Below are positions 15,097 to 23,710 of a stretch of 64,000 bases of DNA, piece after piece. Each line of letters starts with the position of its first letter. The first letter of the stretch is position 1. The notes beneath the pieces were generated by a model, which saw only the letters and a list, made by a program, of their open reading frames with translations, searched no databases and was not told the origin of the DNA. The stretch is from JAIXWP01 sp964428835 (GTDB taxonomy: Bacteria > Bacteroidota > Bacteroidia > Flavobacteriales_D > Sanyastnellaceae). A program made the position numbers and the translations under genes. The stretch spans positions 1 through 64,000 of the forward strand of contig CAYRZQ010000010.1 of the NCBI GenBank assembly GCA_964428835.1, in the 5' to 3' direction.

Positions 15097-15756
15097 ATGA
15101 AAAGAATCTGGTTTGGTCTATTCCTCTCAATGATTTGCTTGTCGTTCAACGCGCCGAGCTATCAAATTGCGGTGATGAAATACAAGGGTGGGGGAGATTA
15201 CTACGCAAACCCTACAAGCGTGCCCAATTTGGTCAAGTTTGTAAACAAGAATCTAGGAATGAACATCGATCAAAATGTTCCATTTGTGGATGTGGGTTCG
15301 CCTGAAATCAATAACTATCCTTTCATTCACATGACAGGTCATGGCAACGTAGTGTTTACTCCAGCGGATGCTGCAAACCTTCGCGCTTACTTGATTGGCG
15401 GCGGGTTTTTACATATTTCAGACAACTACGGCTTGGATAAATTTATCCGAAAGGAAATGAAAAAGGTATTTCCGGAGACTGATTTTATCGAATTGCCATT
15501 CAACCATCCAATCTATCATCAGACTTACGATTTTCCAACGGGGCTCCCAAAAATTCACGAACACGATAAGAAAGCGCCGCAGGGATTTGGCATTCTTTAT
15601 CAAGGACGATTGGTTTGCTTCTATGATTTCGAATGCGATCTCGGCGATGGATGGGAAGATCAAGAAGTGCATGGAAATAGCGAGGAAACAAGAACAAAGG
15701 CGCTCAAGATGGGAGCAAACATTCTCCAATATGCTTTGATGGGCGAGGCAAAATGA
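15097..15756 (+). CDS. DUF4159 domain secreted protein
   Basis: A 219-residue protein with a signal peptide (about 1-19) and a DUF4159 fold resembling class I amidotransferase-like proteins. Conserved-looking segments are KYKGGGDYYANPTSV, HMTGHGNVVF, GGGFLHISDNYGLD and FELPF-like FIELPFNHPIY. Such proteins occur widely in Bacteroidota and in planctomycetes; function is unknown. Overlaps the next gene by ATGA. A promoter box directly before it suggests that it can be expressed apart from ridA. Confidence 0.85.
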   Translation: MKRIWFGLFLSMICLSFNAPSYQIAVMKYKGGGDYYANPTSVPNLVKFVNKNLGMNIDQNVPFVDVGSPEINNYPFIHMTGHGNVVFTPADAANLRAYLIGGGFLHISDNYGLDKFIRKEMKKVFPETDFIELPFNHPIYHQTYDFPTGLPKIHEHDKKAPQGFGILYQGRLVCFYDFECDLGDGWEDQEVHGNSEETRTKALKMGANILQYALMGEAK

Positions 15757-16541
15757 AAAAGCTTCTGGTTTCATTAAAACCCTTTTTAGACGAGCAGGCC
15801 GAATACTTCGAGAATAGGACTTTCATCGATCTTGATCCTATTTCGATTCCTCACAGATTTTCTGAAAAAAAAGATATTGAAATTGCCGGTTTTCTCACTG
15901 CTACCATTGCATGGGGAAATCGGAAGAGCATCATCACCAATGCCAATTCTCTCATCGAACGCATGGATGATGCGCCGTTTCAGTTTATAAAAGAACATTC
16001 AGTAAAAGACTTAAAACGCTTCGATGGCTTCGTTCATCGCACGTTCAATGAGCAAGACGTGAAGTGTTTTTTGACTGCTCTTAAACACATCTACGATCAA
16101 TTCGATGATATGGAGGCCGCATTCAGCCATCATTTTGATGGCGCTGATATTAGAACGGCCATCGTAGGATTTCGAGATTTATTTTTTTCTATACCCCACG
16201 AATCCCGAACGCAAAAACATGTTTCCAATCCCGTCACAGGGAGTTCTGCAAAGCGCTTGAATATGTTTTTGAGATGGATGGTGCGAGATAGCGCCAAGGG
16301 AGTGGATTTTGGCATTTGGAAGTCCTTCCAGCCATCTCAGCTCTATATTCCGTTGGATGTGCATACAGGCAATATTTCAAGAGAATTAAAACTATTGAAG
16401 CGCAAGCAAAACGATTGGACGGCGCTGGAGGAATTGATGAATCATTTGCGACAAATGGATCCAGTTGATCCTGTGAAATATGATTTCGCCCTTTTTGGAA
16501 TTGGGGTTACCGCCAACAAAAAAAGGCTCTCACTTTCGTAA
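15753..16541 (+). CDS. TIGR02757 (DUF2400) family protein
   Basis: A 262-residue cytoplasmic protein of unknown function. Segments such as DPISIPHRFSEKKDIEIAGFLTATIAWGNRKSI, FVHRTFN, SSAKRLNMFLRWMVR and PLDVHTGNISRELKLL are typical of this Bacteroidota/proteobacterial family, which resembles helix-hairpin-helix DNA repair proteins in part (LFGIG...). The normal end 'KYDFALFGIGV' is followed here by a short tail whose last codons form part of a terminator hairpin. Coupled to the gene before by ATGA. Confidence 0.88.
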   Translation: MKKLLVSLKPFLDEQAEYFENRTFIDLDPISIPHRFSEKKDIEIAGFLTATIAWGNRKSIITNANSLIERMDDAPFQFIKEHSVKDLKRFDGFVHRTFNEQDVKCFLTALKHIYDQFDDMEAAFSHHFDGADIRTAIVGFRDLFFSIPHESRTQKHVSNPVTGSSAKRLNMFLRWMVRDSAKGVDFGIWKSFQPSQLYIPLDVHTGNISRELKLLKRKQNDWTALEELMNHLRQMDPVDPVKYDFALFGIGVTANKKRLSLS

Positions 16542-16547
16542 GAGCCT
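16524..16547. terminator. Hairpin between TIGR02757 and acyl-CoA dehydrogenase genes
   Basis: AGGCTCT (16524-16530) pairs with AGAGCCT (16541-16547) around a ten-base loop, preceded by an A-run and followed by CTTT. It overlaps the last codons of the + strand gene and faces the 3' end of the minus-strand acyl-CoA dehydrogenase, so it may act in both directions. Confidence 0.6.
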
Positions 16548-16571
16548 CTTTGCTGCAAATAACCCAGAAAA

Positions 16572-18362
16572 TCAGAAACAATAGCTGTTTTCCGCTATCA
16601 TTTTCTCTGAAATCTTTCTGCGAGATTCTTTGATATTAAATGGTTCTACTTTCGTAAAACGCTTCAATCCCATCAACATCATTTTGAGTTCGTCACCTTC
16701 AGCGAAGGAAATCAATGCTTCTTTACCAGCAAGATTTATTTTTTCTGCTGCTGAATAGATGAATGAACGCATCATTTCTATTTGTAGATCCACTGCGGCT
16801 TCTCCTTTGATGCCTGCCAATTTCTCTGTTCTCAATAGCACTGACTCTGCTGCATAGACTTGAATTGCAATGTCTGCAATGTTCATCAAGATCTCTTGTT
16901 CTTTCTGAAGCTGCATAGCAAGCTTTTGAACCGCTGCACCTGCTACGAGTAGAAGTGCTTTTTTGAACTTCTTGATATTCGCATGTTGCTCTTCAAATAC
17001 ATTTGCTGGTGCATCACCAAAATCAGGAATAGACATTAACTCACCTGCTACAGCCATTGCTGGACCCATCAAGTCGAGCTCTCCTTTCATTGCTTTTTTG
17101 AGAATCATGTCCACGGTGAGCAAACGATTAATTTCGTTTGTTCCCTCGAAGATGCGATTGATACGCGAGTCGCGATAGCTTCGTTCCATGCGTGTTTCAG
17201 CGCTATACCCCATACCGCCGTAGATTTGAACACCTTCATCTACGCAGTAGTCGAGCACTTCTGAACCAAGAACTTTTAATACAGCACATTCTGGTGCAAA
17301 TGACGCGATACCTTTCAACACTGCTTGTCCCTTATCCATACCGCCTTCAATCAATGCATTGATGGCATCGTCAATGTTTTGTGTCGCACGATATAGTGCA
17401 CTTTCAAGAGAGTAGCAACGAATTGCTTGCTCTGCTAATTTGAAACGAATCGCTCCATATTTTGAAATCGGTCTTCCGAATTGTTCGCGCTCATTTGCGT
17501 AACGCACGCTATCGGTAACAACTCCTTTTGCGCCACCAAGAACACCTCCAGCGAGTTTGATACGGCCAATATTCAAGATGTTTACAGCGATCTTGAATCC
17601 ATTGCCACGCTCGCTCAAGAGATTTTCAACGGGAACTTTTACGTTATTGAAAAAGATCTGACGGGTACTACTTCCTTTGATACCCATTTTCTTTTCTTCT
17701 GCATTGAAAGTAATTCCTTCCATATCTCTGGTGAGAATGAATGCAGATAGATTTTCGTCGTTATCGATTTTAGCAAATACAGTAAGAACGTGCGCGAAAC
17801 CACCATTGGTGATCCACATTTTCTGTCCGTTGAGAATGTAGTGCTTGCCATCTTCAGAGAGAACAGCTTTCGTCTTTCCGCTATTAGCATCACTTCCACT
17901 GGCAGGTTCAGTCAAGCAATAACAGCCTTTCCACTCACCAGTAGCGAGCTTCGGGATGAATTTCTTTTTTTGTTCTTCATTGCCATAATACAGAATTGGC
18001 AAAGTGCCGATACCTGTGTGCGCACCGTAGGCAACAGAGAAACTATGTGCCTGTCCGAGTGCTTCAGTGCAGAGCATGGACGTTTTGAAGTCCATTCCCA
18101 TTCCACCAAGTTCTTCGGGCACCGAAATGCCGAGCATTCCCAATTCACCAGCTTTATTAATCAATTTTTCCATCAATCCTTCTTCCTGATGATCGATGGC
18201 GTCGAGGTTGGGGACGATGTCTTGATTGACAAAATCCTCACACATTTTTTTCATCATGATTTGCTCTTCCGTCCACTCTTCTGGAATGAAGATGTCTGAG
18301 GCTTGTGTAGAGCGTACTAAAAACTCACCTCCCGTAATCGGCTTGTTAGTTACTTCTGCCAT
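16572..18362 (-). CDS. Acyl-CoA dehydrogenase (long form)
   Basis: FAD enzyme for the first step of beta-oxidation. The 596 residues exceed the 380 of the basic family by a C-terminal helical extension (about 410-596) like that of very-long-chain-type enzymes. Motifs: GCYCLTEPASGSDA (FAD/substrate), WITNGGFAHVLTVFA, a GMG-rich C-terminal FAD stretch IYGGMGYS, and the catalytic-region RIFEGTNEINR. Third gene of an operon behind MarR, the FadB-like protein and thiolase, 21 bases from the thiolase gene. Confidence 0.93.
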   Translation of the reverse strand: MAEVTNKPITGGEFLVRSTQASDIFIPEEWTEEQIMMKKMCEDFVNQDIVPNLDAIDHQEEGLMEKLINKAGELGMLGISVPEELGGMGMDFKTSMLCTEALGQAHSFSVAYGAHTGIGTLPILYYGNEEQKKKFIPKLATGEWKGCYCLTEPASGSDANSGKTKAVLSEDGKHYILNGQKMWITNGGFAHVLTVFAKIDNDENLSAFILTRDMEGITFNAEEKKMGIKGSSTRQIFFNNVKVPVENLLSERGNGFKIAVNILNIGRIKLAGGVLGGAKGVVTDSVRYANEREQFGRPISKYGAIRFKLAEQAIRCYSLESALYRATQNIDDAINALIEGGMDKGQAVLKGIASFAPECAVLKVLGSEVLDYCVDEGVQIYGGMGYSAETRMERSYRDSRINRIFEGTNEINRLLTVDMILKKAMKGELDLMGPAMAVAGELMSIPDFGDAPANVFEEQHANIKKFKKALLLVAGAAVQKLAMQLQKEQEILMNIADIAIQVYAAESVLLRTEKLAGIKGEAAVDLQIEMMRSFIYSAAEKINLAGKEALISFAEGDELKMMLMGLKRFTKVEPFNIKESRRKISEKMIAENSYCF

Positions 18363-18383
18363 GGCTATTGTGTTTTTTATTGT

Positions 18384-19559
18384 TTACAACATTTCAAATA
18401 CTCCCGCCGCTCCTTGTCCTGTGCCTACGCACATCGTTACGACGCCATATTTCTGATTTCTTCTTTTCAACTCATTCATCATTTGAACAGTGAGCTTTGC
18501 TCCAGTACACCCGAGAGGGTGACCAAGGGCAATGGCGCCGCCGTTTACATTTACTACGGAAGGATCCAATCCAAGTTCCCTCACGATCGCTAAACTTTGT
18601 GAAGCAAATGCCTCATTCAACTCAAACAATTGGATGTCCTTTTGCTTCAGTCCTGCACGCTCAAGTGCTCCAGGTATCGCGTGTATCGGACCGACGCCCA
18701 TGATACGTGGCTCTAGTCCTGAAACGTGATAGCTCACTAGTCTTGCAATTGGTTGTACGTTTAATTCTTTGAGCATACGCTCAGAAACAATCATTACGAA
18801 GGCCGCACCGTCAGATGTTTGAGAGCTGTTACCGGCAGTGACACTGCCTTTCGCATCAAACACCGGTTTGAGTCGCGCAAGTGCTTCGAGATTGGTGTCT
18901 TTGCGTGGACCTTCATCGGTATCCACGGTATATTTTCTTTCCTGACGTTTTTCATTTTTATCAAGGAAAATTTCAGTGACCTCTACTGGTACAATTTCAT
19001 CTTTGAATTTACCAGATTCAATAGCGGCCACTGCTCGCTTGTGAGATTCAAAGGCGAAAGCGTCTTGATCTTCTCTTGCTACTTTAAATTCTCTCGCCAC
19101 GGCTTCCGCAGTAAGTCCCATGTTCCAATACCAATCTGGATGTTCTTGCGCCACTTTTGGATGCGGTACAATGCGCCATCCACCAAAAGGTATAGGCGAC
19201 ATAGTTTCTACTCCGCCCGCTATGATGCAGTCACTGATGCCTGCATGTATTTTGGATGCTGCAATCGCTATGGTTTCAAGTCCGCTTGAACAATATCTAT
19301 TCACCGTCATGCCTGGAACTTTTACTGTATCCAAACCCATCAATGAAATCATTCTTCCAATGTTGAGGCCTTGTTCGGCTTCTGGCGTGGCATTTCCAAC
19401 TATGACATCATCAATTCTACTCTTATCCAATTGTGGAAAGTCAGCTACCAATCGCTGAATGACTTTGGCTCCCAATTCATCAGGACGAATGAACTTGTAA
19501 AAACCTCTTGGAGCTTTTCCTACTGCTGTGCGGTATCCGCCTATGATATATGCGTTCAT
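18384..19559 (-). CDS. Acetyl-CoA C-acyltransferase (thiolase, FadA-like)
   Basis: Thiolytic cleavage of 3-ketoacyl-CoA. The 391-residue protein shows the acyl-accepting Cys90 (NRYCSSGLETIA), the GGAIALGHPLGCTGAK His motif and the CVGTGQGAAG Cys motif near the end; residues and length fit thiolase class I/II. Between the FadB-like gene (18 bases) and the acyl-CoA dehydrogenase gene, completing the cycle in one transcript. Confidence 0.94.
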   Translation of the reverse strand: MNAYIIGGYRTAVGKAPRGFYKFIRPDELGAKVIQRLVADFPQLDKSRIDDVIVGNATPEAEQGLNIGRMISLMGLDTVKVPGMTVNRYCSSGLETIAIAASKIHAGISDCIIAGGVETMSPIPFGGWRIVPHPKVAQEHPDWYWNMGLTAEAVAREFKVAREDQDAFAFESHKRAVAAIESGKFKDEIVPVEVTEIFLDKNEKRQERKYTVDTDEGPRKDTNLEALARLKPVFDAKGSVTAGNSSQTSDGAAFVMIVSERMLKELNVQPIARLVSYHVSGLEPRIMGVGPIHAIPGALERAGLKQKDIQLFELNEAFASQSLAIVRELGLDPSVVNVNGGAIALGHPLGCTGAKLTVQMMNELKRRNQKYGVVTMCVGTGQGAAGVFEML

Positions 19560-19577
19560 ATGATTATTCGGGATAAA

Positions 19578-21983
19578 TCAGTTTCTTAAAATTTTACCTG
19601 TTGTCAATAAGCTCTGCATGCGCTCCAAGGTTTTCTTCTTGGTACACAACTCAAGGAAGGCTTTTCTTTCCAAATCCAAGAGGTATTGCTCGCTCACTTG
19701 CTGCGGCTGTGATAGGTCACCGCCAGCCATTGCAAATCCAAGCTTTTCAGAAATGTATTGATCATGCTCGGATATGTAGTTGCCACTATACATGCTGTTA
19801 GCGCCGACGTAAACAATACCCAAGCCTTCTTGTCCGAGTACCATAATGTCTTTGCGAGGTTGTGGTGCAACGTAGCCTTTCTCATAAAGCTCTAGCGCTG
19901 CTTCTTTTGCACGGGCGAGCTGTAATTCGCGGCTCACCACGATTTCATCCACACCTTCTCTTAGATATCCTAGTTCAAACGCTTCTTGTGCCGATGTTGA
20001 AACCTTCGCTTGGCCTACGGTAAGGAATCTTCTTCTGAATGTATTCACGCGCATATCGCCTTCCTTCAATTCATCAGAACAACGCAATGCGAATTCTTTC
20101 GTACCGCCGCCTCCAGGGATTAGGCCAACTCCAAATTCAACAAGTCCCATATAAAGCTCAGCATGGGCAACTACTTTATCACAATGCATCGAAATCTCGC
20201 AACCTCCGCCAAGTGCAAGCGCATGCGGCGCGGCAATCACTGGAATGCTACATGTTCTCAAACGCATTGTAGTTGTTTGGAATGCGCGTACCGCAACATC
20301 CAATTCTTCATAGTCCATATCTGCAGCGAGCATGAAGATCAATCCCACGTTCGCACCAGCGCTGAAGTTTTCAGAATCATTATATAATACCAAGCCTTTG
20401 TATCCGGCTTCTGCAATGTCCATTGCCTTGTGAAGCCCTTGAATGACTTCACTTCCGATGGTATTCATCTTAGTATTCCAAGAGCAAGTGAGAATGCCAT
20501 CTCCAATGTGACGAACGATGACATTTTTGTTTCTCCAAACTATTGAATCATCGGCAAAATTGGACAGAACGATCATTCGGTCGCTTACTTCTACAGCAAG
20601 CTTTTCGCCTTTAATGATGTCATAACAATATTGCTTACCATCACGCAATTCGTAGAAACTTTCATTGCCTGAGGCGATCATTTTTTCAACCCAAGGCGCT
20701 ATCGTTACTCCTGCTTCTTTTGCGTCGGCGATTACTTTTTTAACACCAATTTTTTCCCAATATTCGAATGGTCCCATTGCCCAGCCGAAGCCCGCCTTCA
20801 TCGCTGCATCTATGCTGTAGATGTTATCGCTGATTTCAGGAATGCGATGCGACACATAAGCAAATAATCCAAGAAAACTCTTTTTGAAAAATTCTCCTGC
20901 TTTGTCTTTGCCGTTATAAAGCACTGGAATACGAGCACCGAGATCTTCTACAAGCTTTGCAGCCTCCAGTGTTCCGAACTTTACTTTTTGTTGTTCTTCA
21001 TATTCACCTGTGGTGAGATTGAGAGCAAGAATCTTACTTCCTCCTTTTTCGTCTTTAATCTTTTTATAGAATCCACCTTTTGTCTTGTCACCAAGCTGGC
21101 CGTTGTCGACCATTTTTTGAACGAAGTCAGGAATAGCAAAAGCTGCATTCGCTTCGTCATTCGGACAATTGGCTTTTACGCCATTGGCTACGTGTACCAA
21201 CGTATCCAAACCAACGACATCGCATGTGCGGAAAGTCGCACTCTTCGGACGACCGAGAACGGGACCAGTGAGTTTATCGACTTCTTCTACACGCAATCCC
21301 ATTTCTTTTACCAAGTGGAAAAGAGCTTGTATGCTATAGACACCGATTCTGTTTGCAATAAAGGCAGGAGTGTCTTTACAAGGCACAACGATTTTTCCTA
21401 AAAATCTCTGACCATAATCTGAAAGGAATGATACCAATGCAGGATCGGTCTTTTCGGAAGGAATAATTTCGAGAAGTTTGAGGTATCGTGGTGGGTTGAA
21501 AAAGTGGGTGCCACAAAAGTTTTTTACAAAATCTTCTGAGCGACCATCAATCAATAACTTGATTGGAATACCAGAAGTATTGGTAGTTACAATGGTTCCT
21601 GCTTTGCGATATTTTTCAACGCTTTCAAAAACCTTTTGCTTGATGTCGAGACGCTCTGTTACCACTTCAATAATCCAGTCTGCGTCTTTGATTTTTGAAA
21701 TATCATCCGTGAGATTTCCCGTTGAAATGCGCGAAGCGAATTTCGCTGAGTAGAGTGGAGCTGGATTGGATTTGATGGCTGTTTGCAATGCGTCGTTGAC
21801 AATGCGGTTTTTGACAGCGGGATGCTCGAGCGTGAGTCCCTTGGCCTCTTCGGCTTCGGTCAGTTTGTTGGGGGCAATGTCCAAGAGGAGTACTTTCACT
21901 CCAATGTTGGCGAAATGGCAAGCGATGCGCGAGCCCATTACTCCTGATCCGATCACTGCTACATTACGAATGATTCTTTTCAT
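19578..21983 (-). CDS. 3-hydroxyacyl-CoA dehydrogenase/enoyl-CoA hydratase fusion (FadN-like)
   Basis: Bifunctional beta-oxidation enzyme of about 801 residues. The NAD-binding 3-hydroxyacyl-CoA dehydrogenase comes first (GSGVMGSRIACHFANIG at about 11-27; HFFNPPRYLKLLEI and GFYKK further on), and the enoyl-CoA hydratase/crotonase domain last (SAGANVGLIF, ALGGGCEISMHCD, GLIPGGGGTKE). This is the order of Bacillus FadN, opposite to E. coli FadB. I take ATG at 21983; ATG at 21989 is also possible, and longer in-frame starts (to 22046) lie deep in the MarR gene. It overlaps the MarR gene by 20 bases. Confidence 0.93.
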   Translation of the reverse strand: MKRIIRNVAVIGSGVMGSRIACHFANIGVKVLLLDIAPNKLTEAEEAKGLTLEHPAVKNRIVNDALQTAIKSNPAPLYSAKFASRISTGNLTDDISKIKDADWIIEVVTERLDIKQKVFESVEKYRKAGTIVTTNTSGIPIKLLIDGRSEDFVKNFCGTHFFNPPRYLKLLEIIPSEKTDPALVSFLSDYGQRFLGKIVVPCKDTPAFIANRIGVYSIQALFHLVKEMGLRVEEVDKLTGPVLGRPKSATFRTCDVVGLDTLVHVANGVKANCPNDEANAAFAIPDFVQKMVDNGQLGDKTKGGFYKKIKDEKGGSKILALNLTTGEYEEQQKVKFGTLEAAKLVEDLGARIPVLYNGKDKAGEFFKKSFLGLFAYVSHRIPEISDNIYSIDAAMKAGFGWAMGPFEYWEKIGVKKVIADAKEAGVTIAPWVEKMIASGNESFYELRDGKQYCYDIIKGEKLAVEVSDRMIVLSNFADDSIVWRNKNVIVRHIGDGILTCSWNTKMNTIGSEVIQGLHKAMDIAEAGYKGLVLYNDSENFSAGANVGLIFMLAADMDYEELDVAVRAFQTTTMRLRTCSIPVIAAPHALALGGGCEISMHCDKVVAHAELYMGLVEFGVGLIPGGGGTKEFALRCSDELKEGDMRVNTFRRRFLTVGQAKVSTSAQEAFELGYLREGVDEIVVSRELQLARAKEAALELYEKGYVAPQPRKDIMVLGQEGLGIVYVGANSMYSGNYISEHDQYISEKLGFAMAGGDLSQPQQVSEQYLLDLERKAFLELCTKKKTLERMQSLLTTGKILRN

Positions 21984-22434
21984 GCTCATGTTCTTTGTTA
22001 GAGTCGAATATGTTGTTTTTTTCAAGCAAGCCATTGATCTCGCCAATCACTTCAAAAAAGGTTTGAAGCTTCTTGGCGTCAATGTTGTCTCTTATATGTT
22101 CGTTGAATTTGATGACGACTTCTTTTGATTTGGAGCGCATTTTTTTACCCTTTTGAGTGAGATGCACTCTCACTACGCGCTTATCGCTTTTATCCACTTC
22201 GCGACTGATCAGATCCATCTCTTCCATTGACTTTAGAAGTCTGGTCAGGGAGGTTGGTTCCATGCCCATCTTCGGACCGAGCTTCGTGCTGGGGGTTCCT
22301 TCTTTATCAATATTGAGCAATACATAACCGATGGCCATGCTGCCGCCAGATTTCTGCGCTTCTATATTGTAAGATTTGGAAATCTTGGCCCAAGCCCAGC
22401 GAATATGAAAATCTATGGTTTCTTCGGGTTTCAA
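21964..22434 (-). CDS. MarR-family transcriptional regulator of the fad cluster
   Basis: A 156-residue winged helix-turn-helix protein; the recognition region (STKLGPKMGMEPTSLTRLLKSMEEMDLI) and wing (REVDKSDKRVVRVHLTQKGK) are typical MarR. No ATG lies near the family's start, so TTG at 22434 is the probable initiation codon; an ATG at residue 33 would cut into the domain. As first gene of the beta-oxidation operon it is probably a local, acyl-CoA or fatty-acid responsive repressor (inference). A long palindrome directly upstream is the candidate operator. Confidence 0.88.
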   Translation of the reverse strand: MKPEETIDFHIRWAWAKISKSYNIEAQKSGGSMAIGYVLLNIDKEGTPSTKLGPKMGMEPTSLTRLLKSMEEMDLISREVDKSDKRVVRVHLTQKGKKMRSKSKEVVIKFNEHIRDNIDAKKLQTFFEVIGEINGLLEKNNIFDSNKEHEHEKNHS

Positions 22435-22466
22435 TGGCGTGCTTTTTATCTCGCCACTAAACTAGT

Positions 22467-22495
22467 AAAAATATTTATGCATGCATAATATTTTT
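22467..22495. promoter_or_regulatory. 29-bp palindrome, candidate MarR operator of the fad operon
   Basis: A perfect 12-base palindrome TATGCATGCATA (22476-22487) is flanked by AAAAATAT on the left (with one extra T) and ATATTTTT on the right, so the symmetry extends over 29 bases with a single-base imbalance. It lies 33 bases before the MarR start and just upstream of TAGTTTAG (22464-22457 on the minus strand), a one-mismatch -7 box. Placement over the promoter spacer fits repression by a MarR dimer. Confidence 0.7.
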
Positions 22496-22513
22496 ATAAT
22501 TTTTTGATTTGAA

Positions 22514-23254
22514 TCAGTAGATAAAGGTCAAATCCTTTACATCGGCCTTGAGTAGTTCACCGTTTTCCTTTTCCAAATGGGCGATTCCGCTGGGGTCTAT
22601 AGATAGTATGCGCGCTTTTATGCGTTCTTCATCGCGCATATATTGTTCCCATTCGGTGACACCGATGAGATTATTTAGGTATTCCCGCCGAATTTCAGCA
22701 CTTCCACCTTCGGCAAATTGTTGATAGCGCTTGTCGAAGGAATGAATGAGAACAGTACGGAGTTCTGTTGGTGATATCACATGACCCGTTAAATTTTTAA
22801 GTGAGCTTGCATTGGGAAGTTCAAATTGTCTTTGATTCACATTGATGCCAATTCCAATGATGGCGCTCTGCACTTTTGTCACAGACCAGTTCAATTCGAT
22901 GAGAATCCCACAAATTTTTTTTCTGTCTACTAAAATGTCATTGGGCCATTTAATTTTTACATCGCGACTTACGTAGTTCTCAATGGTGTCGACTACCGCC
23001 AAGGCACTCAACTGCGACAGAATGAAAGAGTTTTCATGATTGCACGATTTGGGATAAACAATAAAGCTAGATAAGAGGTTTTCACCTTTGGATGATAGCC
23101 AAATTGATCCGCGCTGTCCCTTTCCGCTCGTTTGGTCAAGTGTCGTAATGACAGTACCATCAGGCGGTGGTGACAGCCTCAGGAGATTGGCAGCATAGTT
23201 GTTCGTCGAATCCACGCTGTCCAAATGAATATGTGCTCGGTCACGAAAAATCAT
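22514..23254 (-). CDS. birA: Biotin--[acetyl-CoA-carboxylase] ligase, monofunctional
   Basis: Attaches biotin to carboxyl-carrier proteins. The 246 residues have the BirA/LplA catalytic fold: SVDSTNNYA, the biotinyl-AMP loop GKGQRGSIW, KWPNDILV with the catalytic Lys, and a short C-terminal SH3-like part. There is no N-terminal DNA-binding domain, so it does not regulate biotin synthesis. I choose ATG 23254 (MIFRDRAHIHLDS); an in-frame TTG at 23263 would add three residues. Divergent from rsfS. Confidence 0.94.
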   Translation of the reverse strand: MIFRDRAHIHLDSVDSTNNYAANLLRLSPPPDGTVITTLDQTSGKGQRGSIWLSSKGENLLSSFIVYPKSCNHENSFILSQLSALAVVDTIENYVSRDVKIKWPNDILVDRKKICGILIELNWSVTKVQSAIIGIGINVNQRQFELPNASSLKNLTGHVISPTELRTVLIHSFDKRYQQFAEGGSAEIRREYLNNLIGVTEWEQYMRDEERIKARILSIDPSGIAHLEKENGELLKADVKDLTFIY

Positions 23255-23280
23255 TGGACGCAAGATTGCAATAACCTGCT

Positions 23281-23288
23281 TACTTTTG
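23281..23288 (+). promoter_or_regulatory. -7 box for rsfS-ftsH
   Basis: TACTTTTG, a perfect TAnnTTTG, 22 bases before the rsfS ATG, in the divergent birA/rsfS region. TTG triplets lie 12 and 24 bases upstream, neither at the ideal distance. Confidence 0.55.
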
Positions 23289-23310
23289 TCCTGACAGTGA
23301 AAAAAAATTA

Positions 23311-23691
23311 ATGGCGAAAAAGATTTTAAAAAAAGACGACACAGAAATACTATTAGATGAAATTATCAATGGTATGCAAGAAGTGAAGGCGCATGATATT
23401 GTGGTGATGGATTTGAGGCATGTTGAAAATGCAATGTCAGACTACTTCGTTATATGTCATGGAACTAGTACCACACAAGTGGAGGCAATTTCGAGATCAA
23501 TCGAAAAAGAAACGCTGAAGAGTTTAGGCTACCGTGCCTCTCACGTAGAGGGCGAACGCAATGCACAATGGATTTTAATGGATTACTTTGATATTATTGT
23601 GCATATATTTAATGACCGAATGAGAGACTATTACGCTCTCGAAGAATTATGGGCGGATGCAGCCTTTAAACGCATCGAAGACAGAGCATAA
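23311..23691 (+). CDS. rsfS: Ribosomal silencing factor RsfS
   Basis: Binds uL14 on the 50S subunit and keeps subunits apart when nutrients are short. The 126-residue protein has the whole conserved core: DIVVMDLRHVENAMSDYFVICHGTSTTQVEAI, then EGERNAQWILMDYFDIIVHIF and YYALEELWADA. Normal length. The gene precedes ftsH by 19 bases, an arrangement common in Bacteroidota. Confidence 0.96.
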   Translation: MAKKILKKDDTEILLDEIINGMQEVKAHDIVVMDLRHVENAMSDYFVICHGTSTTQVEAISRSIEKETLKSLGYRASHVEGERNAQWILMDYFDIIVHIFNDRMRDYYALEELWADAAFKRIEDRA

Positions 23692-23710
23692 AGATTATAG
23701 AAAGCAAAAT

